A stretch of 64,000 nt of DNA, taken from assembly GCF_905147365.1 (NCBI RefSeq), contig NC_056415.1, positions 11,426,001 to 11,490,000 of the forward strand, written 5' to 3'. The DNA is from Aricia agestis (Eukaryota; Arthropoda; Insecta; Lepidoptera; Lycaenidae). Position 1 is the first letter of the stretch; every line of letters starts with the position of its first letter. Shown here in pieces: positions 9,264 through 19,386 of this stretch. The notes beneath the pieces are model-generated. The model saw only the letters and a list, made by a program, of their open reading frames with translations. It did not search any database and was not told the origin of the DNA. The translations under genes were made by a program, and so were the position numbers.

Positions 9264-12200
9264 AGGCCAGCCGCAAATTGTCCGAAATTTCTGATCAGAA
9301 ACATATGAACTGCCATCCGATCGAGTACTCTGGTGTTTCGTCCCAACCAAGGTGTTTGGGCCCAGTGGGCCCAATCACCAGATAATAACAGATATGAATT
9401 TTTAACATTTTTTTCATCTGGCGATTGGTCACAAGTATTTATTTTTTATGACTTTTGGGCTTATGTCCGTAGGGCTAGCAAAATAGTTGTAGATTTGATT
9501 AAAAAACAAAATAATTGCTTTGTATGAAAGCATTTATTATACACTGAATTAAATAATTTGATATTTAAAGAAAAGTAATAAGTAATAATTGCTATAAATA
9601 ATGCTAAAATATAAAACAAAGACTATATATAAAAAACTAAATCTAAGTCAGAGGCTGCGGGCAATGTACCCAAGAGGCTGGCAGCATTACCTCGCTGTAT
9701 CGCAAGGCTGATACGTTGGCCGAGGTAAGCGCCAGCTCTGGGATCGTTAGTTATCTCAACCAGTCTTTGGGATAACTCTCTGAACATTTGTTTGGCACCA
9801 GGGCCCCACGGACCCAGGGTTTCAACCCCGAAAGGTACAAAAAAGTAATCATTCCCCAGTGCTTCATATTTTCTTCTTTTGTTTGTCTCTGCTTGTGCCG
9901 CCGCAGCTCCCGCTTCCCTTGTTGTGGCCGTTACATGTGACGCCGCTAACGTGTCCACGCAGGTGGCGTCCCAAACAAGAGGCCTCCCGCGGCTCCATGG
10001 AACGAGCGTCATTCCGTCGGGCCTTTTGCCGTCGTCACGTGCGATACCGTTCGGCTCGAGAGTGGCCGGCACGTTGACAGAGGCAAGGGCCCTGCGGATC
10101 ACGTCGTTCAAGGAAGCATGGCGGGACTGGCGGCCGGCGCTGCGTCGACAAGACAGACCGTGGTGACCCTGGCGGTCTACTGCGGCGCCGCAGTGGCAGC
10201 GGTGGGGTTCGCTGATATTAGCTCCTAGTCGCAAACTGAATGATAAGTTGAATGTATGATTGTCTAACAGTGTTCCGGTATTGGATGATGGGTAAGCCTG
10301 TAGCCAATAACCTGATTCCGGCTCAGCGGACGCCAGGAGACGCGCGCGATCTGTAGTGGACGATGAACTTAGGATCTCTGACTGTGCCAATTTTATTAGG
10401 GGTTCATCCCAATTCTTTTGGATGTTGGGGTTGACAGGAACGTCACTGGGACAAATACGTTTCCAAGCGTTGATCGCCTCAGTTAGTGATACAATGCCTA
10501 TGTTTCCAAAAGAATTGGTGATGATTTGAATGAAGAGAGGATGGATGCTGTGAGCTGAAGAAAGGAAGGCGGGAAGAGACACGCTGGACACACTTCTAAG
10601 ACCCAAGCCACCAAAACGAATCGGGAGAGTAGCTTGGGCCCAGGAGGTGTCAGAGATTTGGCAGTTAAAAATATTCATTACTGTGTCTTTTAAAATGGTG
10701 TCTAAATGGGAAAGAAGGTTGGGATACTCCCATAGAGGGCAGCACCTCAGGACATATGTAAATTGGGGCACAAACAAACAAAACCGAATTATTTGGTAAG
10801 CCATATGGGATTTTATTGCGACGAGTTTGCCAGAAGACTCTACGAATTTTTGTTTTTGTTCCGAAACGTAAGGCTCAAAACCGTCGTTGAAAATGGGGGC
10901 ACCTAAAAGGCGGAGGGATTCTTTACTGAGAATTTTGATACTAGGGGCCAAATTGTTAAATTCAGACATTATTACGTCGTGCGGCTGTGCGATTGGGCTA
11001 TTGAGAAAAAGCTCACATTTGGAGAAATTTAAATCCAAATCTATTGATTTAAATTTCTCTATTAATAACTGCAAATCGTGGAGAACTGTAGCCGGGTCTC
11101 CACCGAGGGTGCCATCATCCAAATAGGTACTTATATATATTTTTTTTTGTAAGAGAACGACTAATTAATTAATTAATTTTATAAAAGTAAGTTTAATTCA
11201 ATTACGCGCCGTTGTTGTGGCAGAATGTTAAAACTATAAGTATTTAATAAAACCTTATATCAACAACATTCTGGCAATAAAGACATTTGAATTTGAAAAT
11301 GAAAAATATTTTGTATCACGTAAGTGCTATGGCAACTTTATGCATATAGGCGCGAGCGGCTATAGCCCGGCCGAATTTTATTTATGATTTGAATACAAAA
11401 AAAAACCTTCCCAAGTCTATCGTACAACTAAAATAGAATCATTTTACTGTGGGAAAACAACCATTAAAAATTTCACGCAGTACCTATTAGAGCAGGTATT
11501 TTTTAAAAACTTGACTCAACGCAGTATGTGTAGGTATTAATAATAATAATAATAATATAAGTTTTAAGGTGTTAGATATTTTTGAGTGTTAGATATGTTT
11601 CGGATCAGAAATTTCGGACAATGTGCGGCTGGGCTTAATCGGCATAGTCTCTTCTAACAATAATTATATCTGACTTAAATAAATATTAAATAAGTTATTA
11701 TTTATGTAATTAATTATTATTATTTTGAATACTTAATATTTCCTGTTACTGCGGTGTTGGAATAATTAGTAAAATGAAAACTCGTATATCCATGTTAGAT
11801 ATTTTTTAAAATTACAAAACAATATTATGGTTATAACTGATTATTTTTGTGTGTGTTTTTGTGCCTACTTCAAAATTTCTTGCCAAAAAATAAGGAATCA
11901 TAAAAGTGGGACCAATCGCCAGATGATAAAATGTTAAAAATTCATATCTGGTCATTGGGCCCACTGGGCCTAAAACCTTGGGACGAAACACCAGAGTACT
12001 CATCCGATCGACGTCATCTGACACATAATGTCAGATGCCTGCCGGAACGCACTCTGCTCATAAATTTTGTATCTGACGTCCGGTCCGGTTGAGTTGTCAG
12101 ATGCCGTCTATCGGATGGCAGAAATTTTTGATTGCGTTCCGGCGGGCGTCTGACATTATGTGTCAGATGACTCAGATGACGTCGATCGGATGTCAGTTCA

Positions 12201-12356
12201 AATGTTTCTGACGGATCGCGCTCTCTCTTACATTTTGTACTGAGCCGAGTGAGCTCGAACTCGCCGGAAGGAAATTTCGGATAGTGTGCGGTGTGGCGGT
12301 CCGGCCGACGTTCAAATGTTTCGTATTAGAAATTTCGGACAATGTGCGGCCGGGCA
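9264..12356. mobile_element. Long inverted-repeat element enclosing a LINE fragment
   Basis: The left arm (9264 to about 9455) begins CCAGCCGCAAATTGTCCG and runs through GTGTTTCGTCCCAACCAAGG and GGGCCCAGTGGGCCCAATC to CATCTGGCGATTGGTC. Its inverse appears at about 11885-12015, and the terminal 40 bases are also inverted at 11595-11638 and 12309-12356. The right side carries repeated CTGACACATAATGTCAGATG and TGCCGGAACGCA motifs. The class is unknown; the repeated ends suggest either one large TIR element or several nested relatives. Confidence 0.6.
9623..11128 (-). pseudogene. 5'-truncated non-LTR retrotransposon ORF: RT C-terminus plus restriction-like endonuclease
   Basis: About 500 residues are open on the minus strand, but there is no start codon: the frame opens in the RT palm at YLDDGTLGGD (the codon at 11122 is TTG, Leu), and upstream is A/T-rich non-coding DNA. 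Next come the RT thumb region (LNFSKCELFLNS; WAQATLPIRFGGLGLRS), then a CCHC knuckle (CHCGAAVDRQGHHGLSC), GRQSRH, and LEPNGIARDDGKRPDGMT with a later WDATC. The order C-x-C/H/C, GRxxRH, EP, (K)RPD, D resembles the restriction-like endonuclease tail of R2-type LINEs. That comparison is by eye. The tail ends in FGVETLGPWG and SLAIQRGNAASLLGTLP. YLDD rather than the F/YADD of most LINEs is unusual. The intact frame suggests a relatively recent copy. Orientation is opposite to nothing nearby; it lies inside the inverted-repeat element at 9264-12356. Confidence 0.75.
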
Positions 12357-12358
12357 AA

Positions 12359-12404
12359 GGCCCATCACTGCAGGACTGCCGTGCAGTCCTGCCGTGAATG
12401 GGCC
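12359..12404. mobile_element. Minimal palindromic hairpin element, copy 1
   Basis: GGCCCATcACTGCAGGACTG folds on GTCCTGCCGTGAATGGGCC with a tiny loop. A nearly identical hairpin lies at 54454-54500 in unrelated flanking DNA, so it is dispersed as a unit under 50 bases. Confidence 0.7.
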
Positions 12405-13622
12405 CTTTTAAGCCGGAAAATAGTATGGACATAACATATTATCTGTATAAGTAGAATATCATTGAGGAAAGATATAATAATTTTCAAAATATTTAACTTT
12501 CAATGTTTCAACTTTTAATTTCGCCAAGGGACCATCCATAAAGTTAATTTAAATATCATTATACCATACCATAAAATTGTGTGCGATTGTCATGATTTTT
12601 AGACCCCCCTTCCCCCTTGTCACATTGTGAGACCTAGTGTTTACAATTTTACATTTTTACAATTTTACATCTAAAAATTAGAACCACCTCAATAATTTCA
12701 ATTTCGCCATTCAATTAATTCATTTTAAAATATTGTGATGTCATATAACTCAGAACTCCTCCCTCCTCCTTGTCACACCGTGACACCATGTCATACTTCG
12801 TCAAACCCCTCCCCCCTCTTTAGGTGTGACATACTATATGAATGGTCCCTAATCATAATGCAAATGACAGACAAACAGAGATGGGAAACGATTCCTAAAT
12901 AGGGCCTCGATCAAGATACCCTCTCGGTACGGATCTCTAAAAATCCATTATTGTTTATTTGACTTTACGTATTAATTTTACCTCGTTCACATTGAAATAT
13001 TAGCTAATAAAGGTAATTAAACTCGAAAACAATAAGGAAAAGTTGACTGGTGGCGAAATTATTACCGAGTCGGCCCGACTTAAACTCCACTTAAGTTAAT
13101 GGAATTTATACAATTCAAGTGTCCAGTGCCGTTATAAAATGCTTTGAATGTCGGCGGTCGCAAAGTTTGCTTTTAAGGTCAAATTATATTGTAACTTGAA
13201 ACGTTTTCATTAGAACTCCGCAGACCCTTTAACGGGAAAAATTTATAAAAATAATTAATTGATTTTTAAACTTAATAACGTTAAGCGATTTGTATCAAAA
13301 AGTGCAGCTAGATTTTCTGAAACCACGGTAAAAATAAAAGCTTTTACTATTAATGACACTATTTTTACGCTACTCTACTTTTCGGCTGACTGTCAAACTG
13401 TAACCAGACGCAGAACCAGACTATCGAACTTGGTTCGGACCGGACCACGAACATGGTGCGTCCCGAACCAAGTACAATCGTGTGTTGCATGGTTCAGCGG
13501 ATATTATTATTATGTTTGCGTAACGCATTCCTAATACTCACGGGCAATAAAATCCCGGACTTACAAAGAGAAGGCAAGCGTGGAGCCGGAGCCAACACGC
13601 AAAGGCCCCGTTCACAGTTTTT
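12405..13622. other. Intergenic, no gene recognised
   Basis: AT-rich with pyrimidine patches (CCCCCCTTCCCCC near 12605, CCCTCCCCCC near 12810). The pattern CACACCGTGACACC/GGTGTGACA hints at an eroded repeat. No coding signal. Confidence 0.4.
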
Positions 13623-13954
13623 AACCGACTTCAAAAAATGAGGTTATCAATTCGACGCGTATGTAAGTATTGTGATATTTCCAGAACTGCCCGTTTTCGT
13701 ATATGTTAGTCTATATCAGTGTCTGAACTCTGAACAAATGTGCCAAATTTCAATTGTGTATGTAAGTATGTATGCATATTTTTATGTTTGTGTTCGCATA
13801 TCTCTGGAACTACCAGTCCAATTTCAGTAATTCTTTTTTGTTTTACTAGGTATTGTTCAACTTAGGGAGTAGTGCAAGTTTCATCAAAATCGGTTCAGTA
13901 GTTTTAAAGATAGAGAGTTTTAATCCTCAATTACGTACAATTTTGAAGTCGGTT
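13623..13954. mobile_element. MITE with AACCGACTTC ends
   Basis: Ends AACCGACTTC (13623) and GAAGTCGGTT (13954) enclose a body with AAAATCGGTTCAGTAGTTT. Single ends of the same family occur near 16583, 28620 and 38836. Confidence 0.75.
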
Positions 13955-14136
13955 TTATCTTTTTAAAATACACTTAATCGTGACACTAGCCGGCGACTCT
14001 CCCTGTCCGCACTGTGTGAGAAAGTACGTCCAAGGAGAGTCAGGACTATAAACTATTGCAGTTAATGGATACTAGAAATGATACCGGGCTATGGGGGTGA
14101 GGTGCTAGTGAATTGGGTAACTGGGACTATGGAAGG

Positions 14137-14495
14137 CAGTGGCGGATTTACAAATTTGCCGCCTGTAGGCTATTCAATTTATGCCGCCCCTATATGACCT
14201 TTGAAATTCAATACGTTAGTTTAGTTCACAATCATATCCCACCAAAAACATTTTTTGAAAATTTTAGCTGAAACGTCCACACAAGTTTTCACCCTGTGCG
14301 GTAGCAAAACGGGAAAGCCTTTAATCTTTTTCACAGGGTAAACCGTAAACCTTAAAATGTGGTCGTCTCGGCAATATTTTACAAGAAATGTTTTTGGTTG
14401 GATTTTTTATTTCGGTAAGATAAAAATTGGGCTAAATTTGCCGCCCCTCTAAATCTGCCGCCCTAGGCTCCAGCCTATTGGTAAATCCGCCACTG
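14137..14495. mobile_element. hAT-like MITE
   Basis: 15-bp inverted ends CAGTGGCGGATTTAC and GTAAATCCGCCACTG. CAGTGGCG-type ends are typical of non-autonomous hAT elements. Subterminal TTTGCCGCC repeats are inverted too. The flanking 8-mers match only at ATGG. Confidence 0.75.
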
Positions 14496-14543
14496 ATGGC
14501 GTCTGCCGTTTGCCGATATAACGTGGAGAACTTGGCTCAGAGT

Positions 14544-14717
14544 CAGGGCTGGATTTATATTGTTTATGAGTAAAGGCCATTAATTTGCCTCCTCTATGTA
14601 CGAACTCTGCCGCCATCCTCGGACGCGTCCTAGGGGGTGCCGCCCCCAATAGGATGTCATAGGACGCTGCCGCCAATAGGCCATGGCCTATACTGCCTTT
14701 ACGTAAATCCAGAGCTG
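14544..14717. mobile_element. Second hAT-like MITE with 8-bp target duplication
   Basis: Ends CAGGGCTGGATTTA and TAAATCCAGAGCTG; flanks CTCAGAGT and CTAGGAGT agree at 6 of 8 bases, as expected for an old hAT insertion. Confidence 0.7.
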
Positions 14718-15448
14718 CTAGGAGTGCACGTTGCACCATGTCCGGGTCTAACCTGAACCAAGTTCTATCGTCTGTTTTCTCATTCACGTGACATGCATGA
14801 TGTAATATACGAAAAAGTTTGAGGCGATGTAATAAAATTTTCATTTTAAAAACTAAGTAGGTAAGTATAATATACTTAGTTTTTAGATGGACATAATATT
14901 ATGTCCCTCTATACGTTCGTAATAACATATATTGAGCCATCATGGGTTACGGGACTACTTCCCATTTAACTAAAGTTCAACTTCGGAGTGGAATGTGTTG
15001 GAAATTTGTATTGCATATACGGCTACGGAACTTGCAATACTCAGTGTTCAGTGCACGGATGCAACAATATTGGAACAGATTCATCATCATCAATTACAAT
15101 AAGTCACTAATGGTAGTGCAATCGAAATTAACATAATGCACGATTAAATGATTTTATTATGATTACTAAAAATATATACCCAATAAATATATACCCAAAC
15201 TAAAAATATATACTAAAAATATATACCCAAATAATTCTACAGTTACAAATTAAGGTATGCTCATAATATCTTCTCATGTCATATCTTTAAATTGTACTGT
15301 CTATCGCACTGTCGCGCTGCGTGAGTCGCGTGACGCATCGCATAACGTCGTGTCTGGGTGTAAACTTACTTGTTATGATTTTCAGTACCAAAAGCCGGAC
15401 CCGAGTTAATTCTTGTAGCTATATTTAAAGTAGCTAGTTTTATGAACT
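14718..15448. other. Intergenic, no gene recognised
   Basis: AT-rich; AAAATATATACCCAA is repeated in tandem around 15167-15230. No gene. Confidence 0.4.
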
Positions 15449-15651
15449 ACATTATACTCTCAATCCTCTTCTCTCTGTTACTTCTTCACGCCCAAACCGC
15501 TGAACCGATTTTGCTGTAATTTGATACCTACGGATATACTTTGAGCTCCGGGAAAGGACATAGCCCATAGGATATTTTTGCCTCGGAAAAAATGTGCGGT
15601 ACCCATGCGATAAACGTATTTTGGCGCAACGGTTTTGCGGGCGTCATCTAG
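15449..15651 (+). mobile_element. Helitron-like non-autonomous element (CATCTAG family)
   Basis: Shares CTTCACGCCCAAACCGCTGA, CCGATTTTGCTG, a GGGAAAGGACATAG-like block, TTTTGGCGCAACGG and the 3' end GGGCGTCATCTAG followed by T with copies at 25.6, 26.0, 35.5, 42.8 and 44.7 kb. Those copies have TC 5' ends after an A, hence the Helitron-like reading. The 5' border here is degenerate. Confidence 0.65.
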
Positions 15652-15997
15652 TATTTATAAAAGGAATGAAGTGCAAACGTTATTTTCATGGACGTACTTA
15701 AGGTCGGATGGAAAGAGCGCTAAGTAAGTTTATTTGCTCCGAGATCGTTAGGGCGATGGCGACATTAGGTGTATAGTTCACAGTTATTTTGCCTCTACAG
15801 AATCCTTATGTCAACGGCGTAAGAACTTTTATGGTAACTGATGTGAAATAATACAATCTAAGTTTTATATAGCTTTAACAAAACAGAACAGTAGAATCGT
15901 GTTGGCGATGGACAACGAAACCTTAACCACACCGTTTCCACACAAAAACTAGCTGTCTATGTGTAATTTTTTTCGTTGTTACTGTTTTTTAGGGCCT

Positions 15998-16180
15998 GAG
16001 CCCCAAGCCAACACATTTCCTTCATCGCTTCTTTCTAGACTCGACGATCAAAAATGTACAGACTGACATAAACCTTCGATGAAATGAAGTCGAGAGAATC
16101 ATGCCATGTCAATTTCATACATTATGATCGGCGATTCTATAAATAAATGAATAAGAGAACGACGTGTTGGCTGGGGGCTC
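15998..16180. mobile_element. MITE with GAGCCCCAAGCCAACAC ends
   Basis: GAGCCCCaaGCCAACAC at 15998 is inverted as GTGTTGGCtgGGGGCTC ending at 16180. The interior CATACATT/TGATCGCCGATTCTATAA segment recurs at about 39118-39145. Confidence 0.65.
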
Positions 16181-16342
16181 TGACTACACCTACCGAGTAG
16201 AGTGCGAGACAGTGCTCTCGGCCGAGTACATCCATAATAAACTTGACCGAGACCACTGTCTTACCACTGTCTCGCCACTGTACTCGTTAGATGTAATGCT
16301 AGGTATGCACGAAGACACTGACACGCGACAGAAATGTCGACA

Positions 16343-16868
16343 CTAAGGTTCTGTCGCCATCAGATACGGCGCGGCGCCGGCACCGTGTTACGGCACGACG
16401 CCACCACCGTGATACGGTACGGCGCCGCACCGTGTCACGGTGCCGCGTACGGTGCGTCCCTATTCAGTCGATATTTGCGCTCGAACGAAAGTGCTTGTCT
16501 GGATAATGGATATGGATCGCGAAAAAATTATTCTCTTGTTGTTACTAAGACGAAGATTGAAAAAGAATCATTAAATATTTTTTGAAGTCGGTTAAAAAGA
16601 AACCGAGGAAATTTTATCTATTATTTGTTATAGATAAAATTTCCTCGGTATAAATATTTGCATTACGCGACTTTGATATGTATTTTCATATTATGCCTCG
16701 TTTAAGTTTGGACACAAATTTTGTTCGGAAGTTTCACCAGAATAGGGGCGCGCGGTGCACCGTACACGGCACAGTGTCACGATGCGGCGCCGTACCGTAT
16801 CACGGTGGCGGCGTCGTGCCGTAACACGGTGGCGGCGCCGTGCCGTGTCTGATGGGACAGAGCCTAAG
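16343..16868. mobile_element. GC-rich inverted-repeat element with nested hairpin
   Basis: About 110-base imperfect arms run from CTAAGGTTCTGTCGCCATCA to its inverse ending GATGGGACAGAGCCTAAG, full of CACGGTGGCGGCG and GTGCCGTAACACGG units. The high-GC, repeated subterminal motifs look like transposase-binding sites. An AT-rich interior includes one AACCGACTTC-family end at 16583 and the hairpin at 16603. Confidence 0.7.
16603..16648. repeat. 19-bp perfect hairpin
   Basis: CCGAGGAAATTTTATCTAT pairs exactly with its inverse across the 8-base loop TATTTGTT; nested in the element at 16343-16868. Confidence 0.75.
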
Positions 16869-17062
16869 GTTCACTCGGCGAAACATGGCGGTAGCGGTCA
16901 TTCCCCATTCACTCCCTGTCAAAAACTTGTCATTTTCTAAATAAACCGCGATTGACAATGAAGTGTCAGATGTTGTCAATCGCGACTTTGTATAGAAAAT
17001 GACAAGTTTTTTTGACAGGGAGTCAATGACCGCTACCGTCAAGTTTCGCCGAGTGAACCTTA
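16865..17062. mobile_element. Near-perfect palindromic TA-flanked MITE
   Basis: Ends TAAGGTTCACTCGGCGAAAC and the inverse ending GAGTGAACCTTA; internal arms (GGTAGCGGTCATT, ACTTGTCATTTTCTA, CGCGATTGACAA) also pair, so almost the whole 198 bases fold. It abuts the previous element, sharing TAAGG. Confidence 0.8.
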
Positions 17063-17128
17063 GTGTCGATTGCGTCCAAACTACATCTGCAACTATTAAC
17101 TAACTGTCGCGGCAGTGCACACACACAT

Positions 17129-17188
17129 ATTTCCATGCGCATTATCACTTTGGGACCACTGTCCCAAAGTGATAATGCGCATGGAAAT
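17129..17188. repeat. 28-bp perfect hairpin
   Basis: ATTTCCATGCGCATTATCAC and the rest of the arm pair exactly across the 4-base loop CACT. The arm start recurs at about 17490 (ATTTCCATGCGCATTAT), so the two may bound one eroded element. Confidence 0.75.
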
Positions 17189-17233
17189 TTTCGTAATTTT
17201 TCGGCAACGGTCGTATTTCCCGAGCGTCGGAAG

Positions 17234-17294
17234 ACGTCGCTGCAAGCGCTGTTTTAAAATTAACTTTAAGAAAAACAGCGCTTTGCAGCGACGT
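17234..17294. repeat. Inverted repeat ACGTCGCTGCAAGCGCTGTT
   Basis: 22-base arms with one mismatch around an AT-rich loop of about 16 bases. Confidence 0.7.
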
Positions 17295-17535
17295 AGAGGC
17301 GCCTGACATTGCTTGGACGTTACGTTATGCCATTATGGTATGCCGCGATGGCTTCCCGGCACTTATTGACGGACTGGCGACAGCGGACAGCCACCGGCTG
17401 TATGATATTTACTTCTATTTTATTTGAGCAAGGTGCAAAATGCAAGTTTCATAGGTTCGGGTTTTCGTGATTACGACAATAAGCGAAGATTTCCATGCGC
17501 ATTATTAATTTGCGAGTACTGTACATTCCATAAAT

Positions 17536-17858
17536 GTGGGAGAGCCATGCTTCGGCACGAATGGGCCGGCTCGACCGGAGAAATACCACGTTCTCACAGA
17601 AAACCGGCGTGAAATAGCGCTTGCGCTGTGTTTTGCCGAGTGAGTGAGTTTACCGGAGGCCAAATCCCCTACCCTTTCCCTTCCCTACCCTCCCCTATTG
17701 CATTCCCTTCCCTACCCTCCCCTATTACCCTATTCCCTCTTAAAAGGTCGGCAACGCACCTGCAGCTCTTCTCATGCTGCGAGTGTCCATGGGCGACGGA
17801 AGTTGCTTTCCATCAGGTGACCCGTTTGCTCGTTTGCCCCCTTATTTCATAAAAAAAA
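17536..17858 (+). mobile_element. LINE-derived short element (SIDE family), copy 2
   Basis: Full-length: GTGGGAGAGCCATGCTTCGG head, GCGCTTGCGCTGTG, GAGTGAGTGAGTTTACCGGA, C-rich tract, AAAAGGTCGGCAACGCACC, CGACGGAAGTTGCTTTCCAT, ending TTATTTCAT plus A8. The antisense-looking ORFs over it are shadows. Confidence 0.85.
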
Positions 17859-18522
17859 TCCATGTATACGCTGAGTGTTTAGGGTCTGGTGTCGTCGTGT
17901 ATCCTAACCATAAGGCCCTAAAAACAGTAACACCGGAAGACTCGCTCGCTAGTTTTTGTGCGAGAACGGTGTCAAAATCCAGCGCATTCAAAGAACGCGT
18001 GGCCCCAAACTGCAAACTACGGCGGAACCGGCGCATGTAATATATCAGAGAAATGGGTCAAAGTAAATTTTGTTCCAGTTCCGTTATTTATTTCCAAGTC
18101 GAACGTGAAATTTGTGACGTGTTTACAAACAAGTGGCCGGGAAATTTTTCAAATTGCGGGATATTTTTCACATTCCAATTTAACATCTGGTTGCGTGGGT
18201 TAATTAACGATTCATATTCAATTTTATGTGATGGCTTTTAAAATTCATAGTGTGCATTCGGAAATAACTACTGCCAAAAACCCCGAAGTTTCTTATATAG
18301 TATATTTTTGTATCACAGGAACTGTCCTTTTCGAGGTTTAAAGGTATTTTAGATAATATCGAAATTACTTATAGTACGTGCTTCGTAATATGTGTGAAGA
18401 GACAAGAGACAGACAGACGGATAGATAGAATTTCGCATTAAAAAGTACGGATTTTACGTAATAGCTTTATCATTTATATTATACAGTGTTTTAATAAATA
18501 ATAAGAAGTCTGACACAATATT
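17859..18522. other. Intergenic, no gene recognised
   Basis: No repeat boundary or coding exon seen; ordinary AT-rich DNA with a GACAGACAGACGGATAGATAG microsatellite-like patch near 18404. Confidence 0.4.
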
Positions 18523-18715
18523 AAAGCCCCTCACAGACTTAGCTATAATATATATTAATATACCGTACTATAATATGTATTACAGCAGCTACCAGAAATA
18601 TATATTATAGTTGAGTGTGCGGTCACGCAAAAATTAGTATAGAAAATATATAGTAATATGCCTAGCTATAAAAATATGAATATATAATATTATAGCTAAG
18701 TCTGTGACGGGCTTT
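18523..18715. mobile_element. TA-flanked MITE
   Basis: TAAAGCCCCTCACAGACTTA with AGCTATAATATA is inverted as TATAGCTAAGTCTGTGACGG and GCTTTA. 193 bases, no ORF. Confidence 0.75.
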
Positions 18716-18892
18716 ATACTGTTTTTCTTATGCTAAGTAACTATATACTCGCGCCGCATAGGACGCGTGGCGTAGCACGTTGGTGTGCTACGTTTGAAAT
18801 GTTCGCGTAGACATGCTACGAAAGTTCGATCTACGACGTAGCAGTTTTACAACCATAATGGCCGCACTCTACCCAGAGACATTCAATGATGA

Positions 18893-19386
18893 TTAAGAGG
18901 ATACACCAGGGGCGAGAGAAATTGAAAATAGGTATTTGAAAATGTATTGCTGTCTCACCAATCACAAGTCTCCCACCGCAGAGCGCGTTAGAGACAACAC
19001 GACAAAAGTTCTAATAAAAAAACGGAAAATCTTCGATTCGTCGTCCGCTGATTCCTTCTCCAAAACTTAACCGATTTAAGTACTTTTTTCATTAAGAATT
19101 AAAGCAAGGCTTGAGCTGGGTTCCTATGTTTTATTTTTATTGTATATTTTAGCCAGTTTTGTTTTCTGGGTGTTTAAACACAGAGGAAAATCTGGCCATT
19201 TTTTTGGGTTTTTGGACGTTCTTATCTTTTTTAATAATAAAATTATAAAGAAAAAGAAAACATAGGGACATGCTAATAGTGGCCATAGATATTCAGGAAA
19301 AAAATCATAACTCTACCGGCATTATCCAGGGAGGAAACAGGGGAAAACGTTTGTATTTAAAAAACGGCGGTGTGGACTCCTCTTAA
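18893..19386. mobile_element. TTAA-flanked non-autonomous DNA transposon, copy 2
   Basis: Same sequence, orientation and ends (TTAAGAGGATACACC...GGACTCCTCTTAA) as 932-1430 with only scattered substitutions and a few indels; the flanks are unrelated. Confidence 0.75.

Noticed and set aside
9859..10166. Plus-strand ORFs of 72 and 95 residues
   Set aside because: Antisense shadows of the GC-rich endonuclease part of the minus-strand LINE ORF.
14449..14844. 131-residue ORF on the minus strand
   Set aside because: It covers the end of one hAT-like MITE and all of another, with no recognisable domain.
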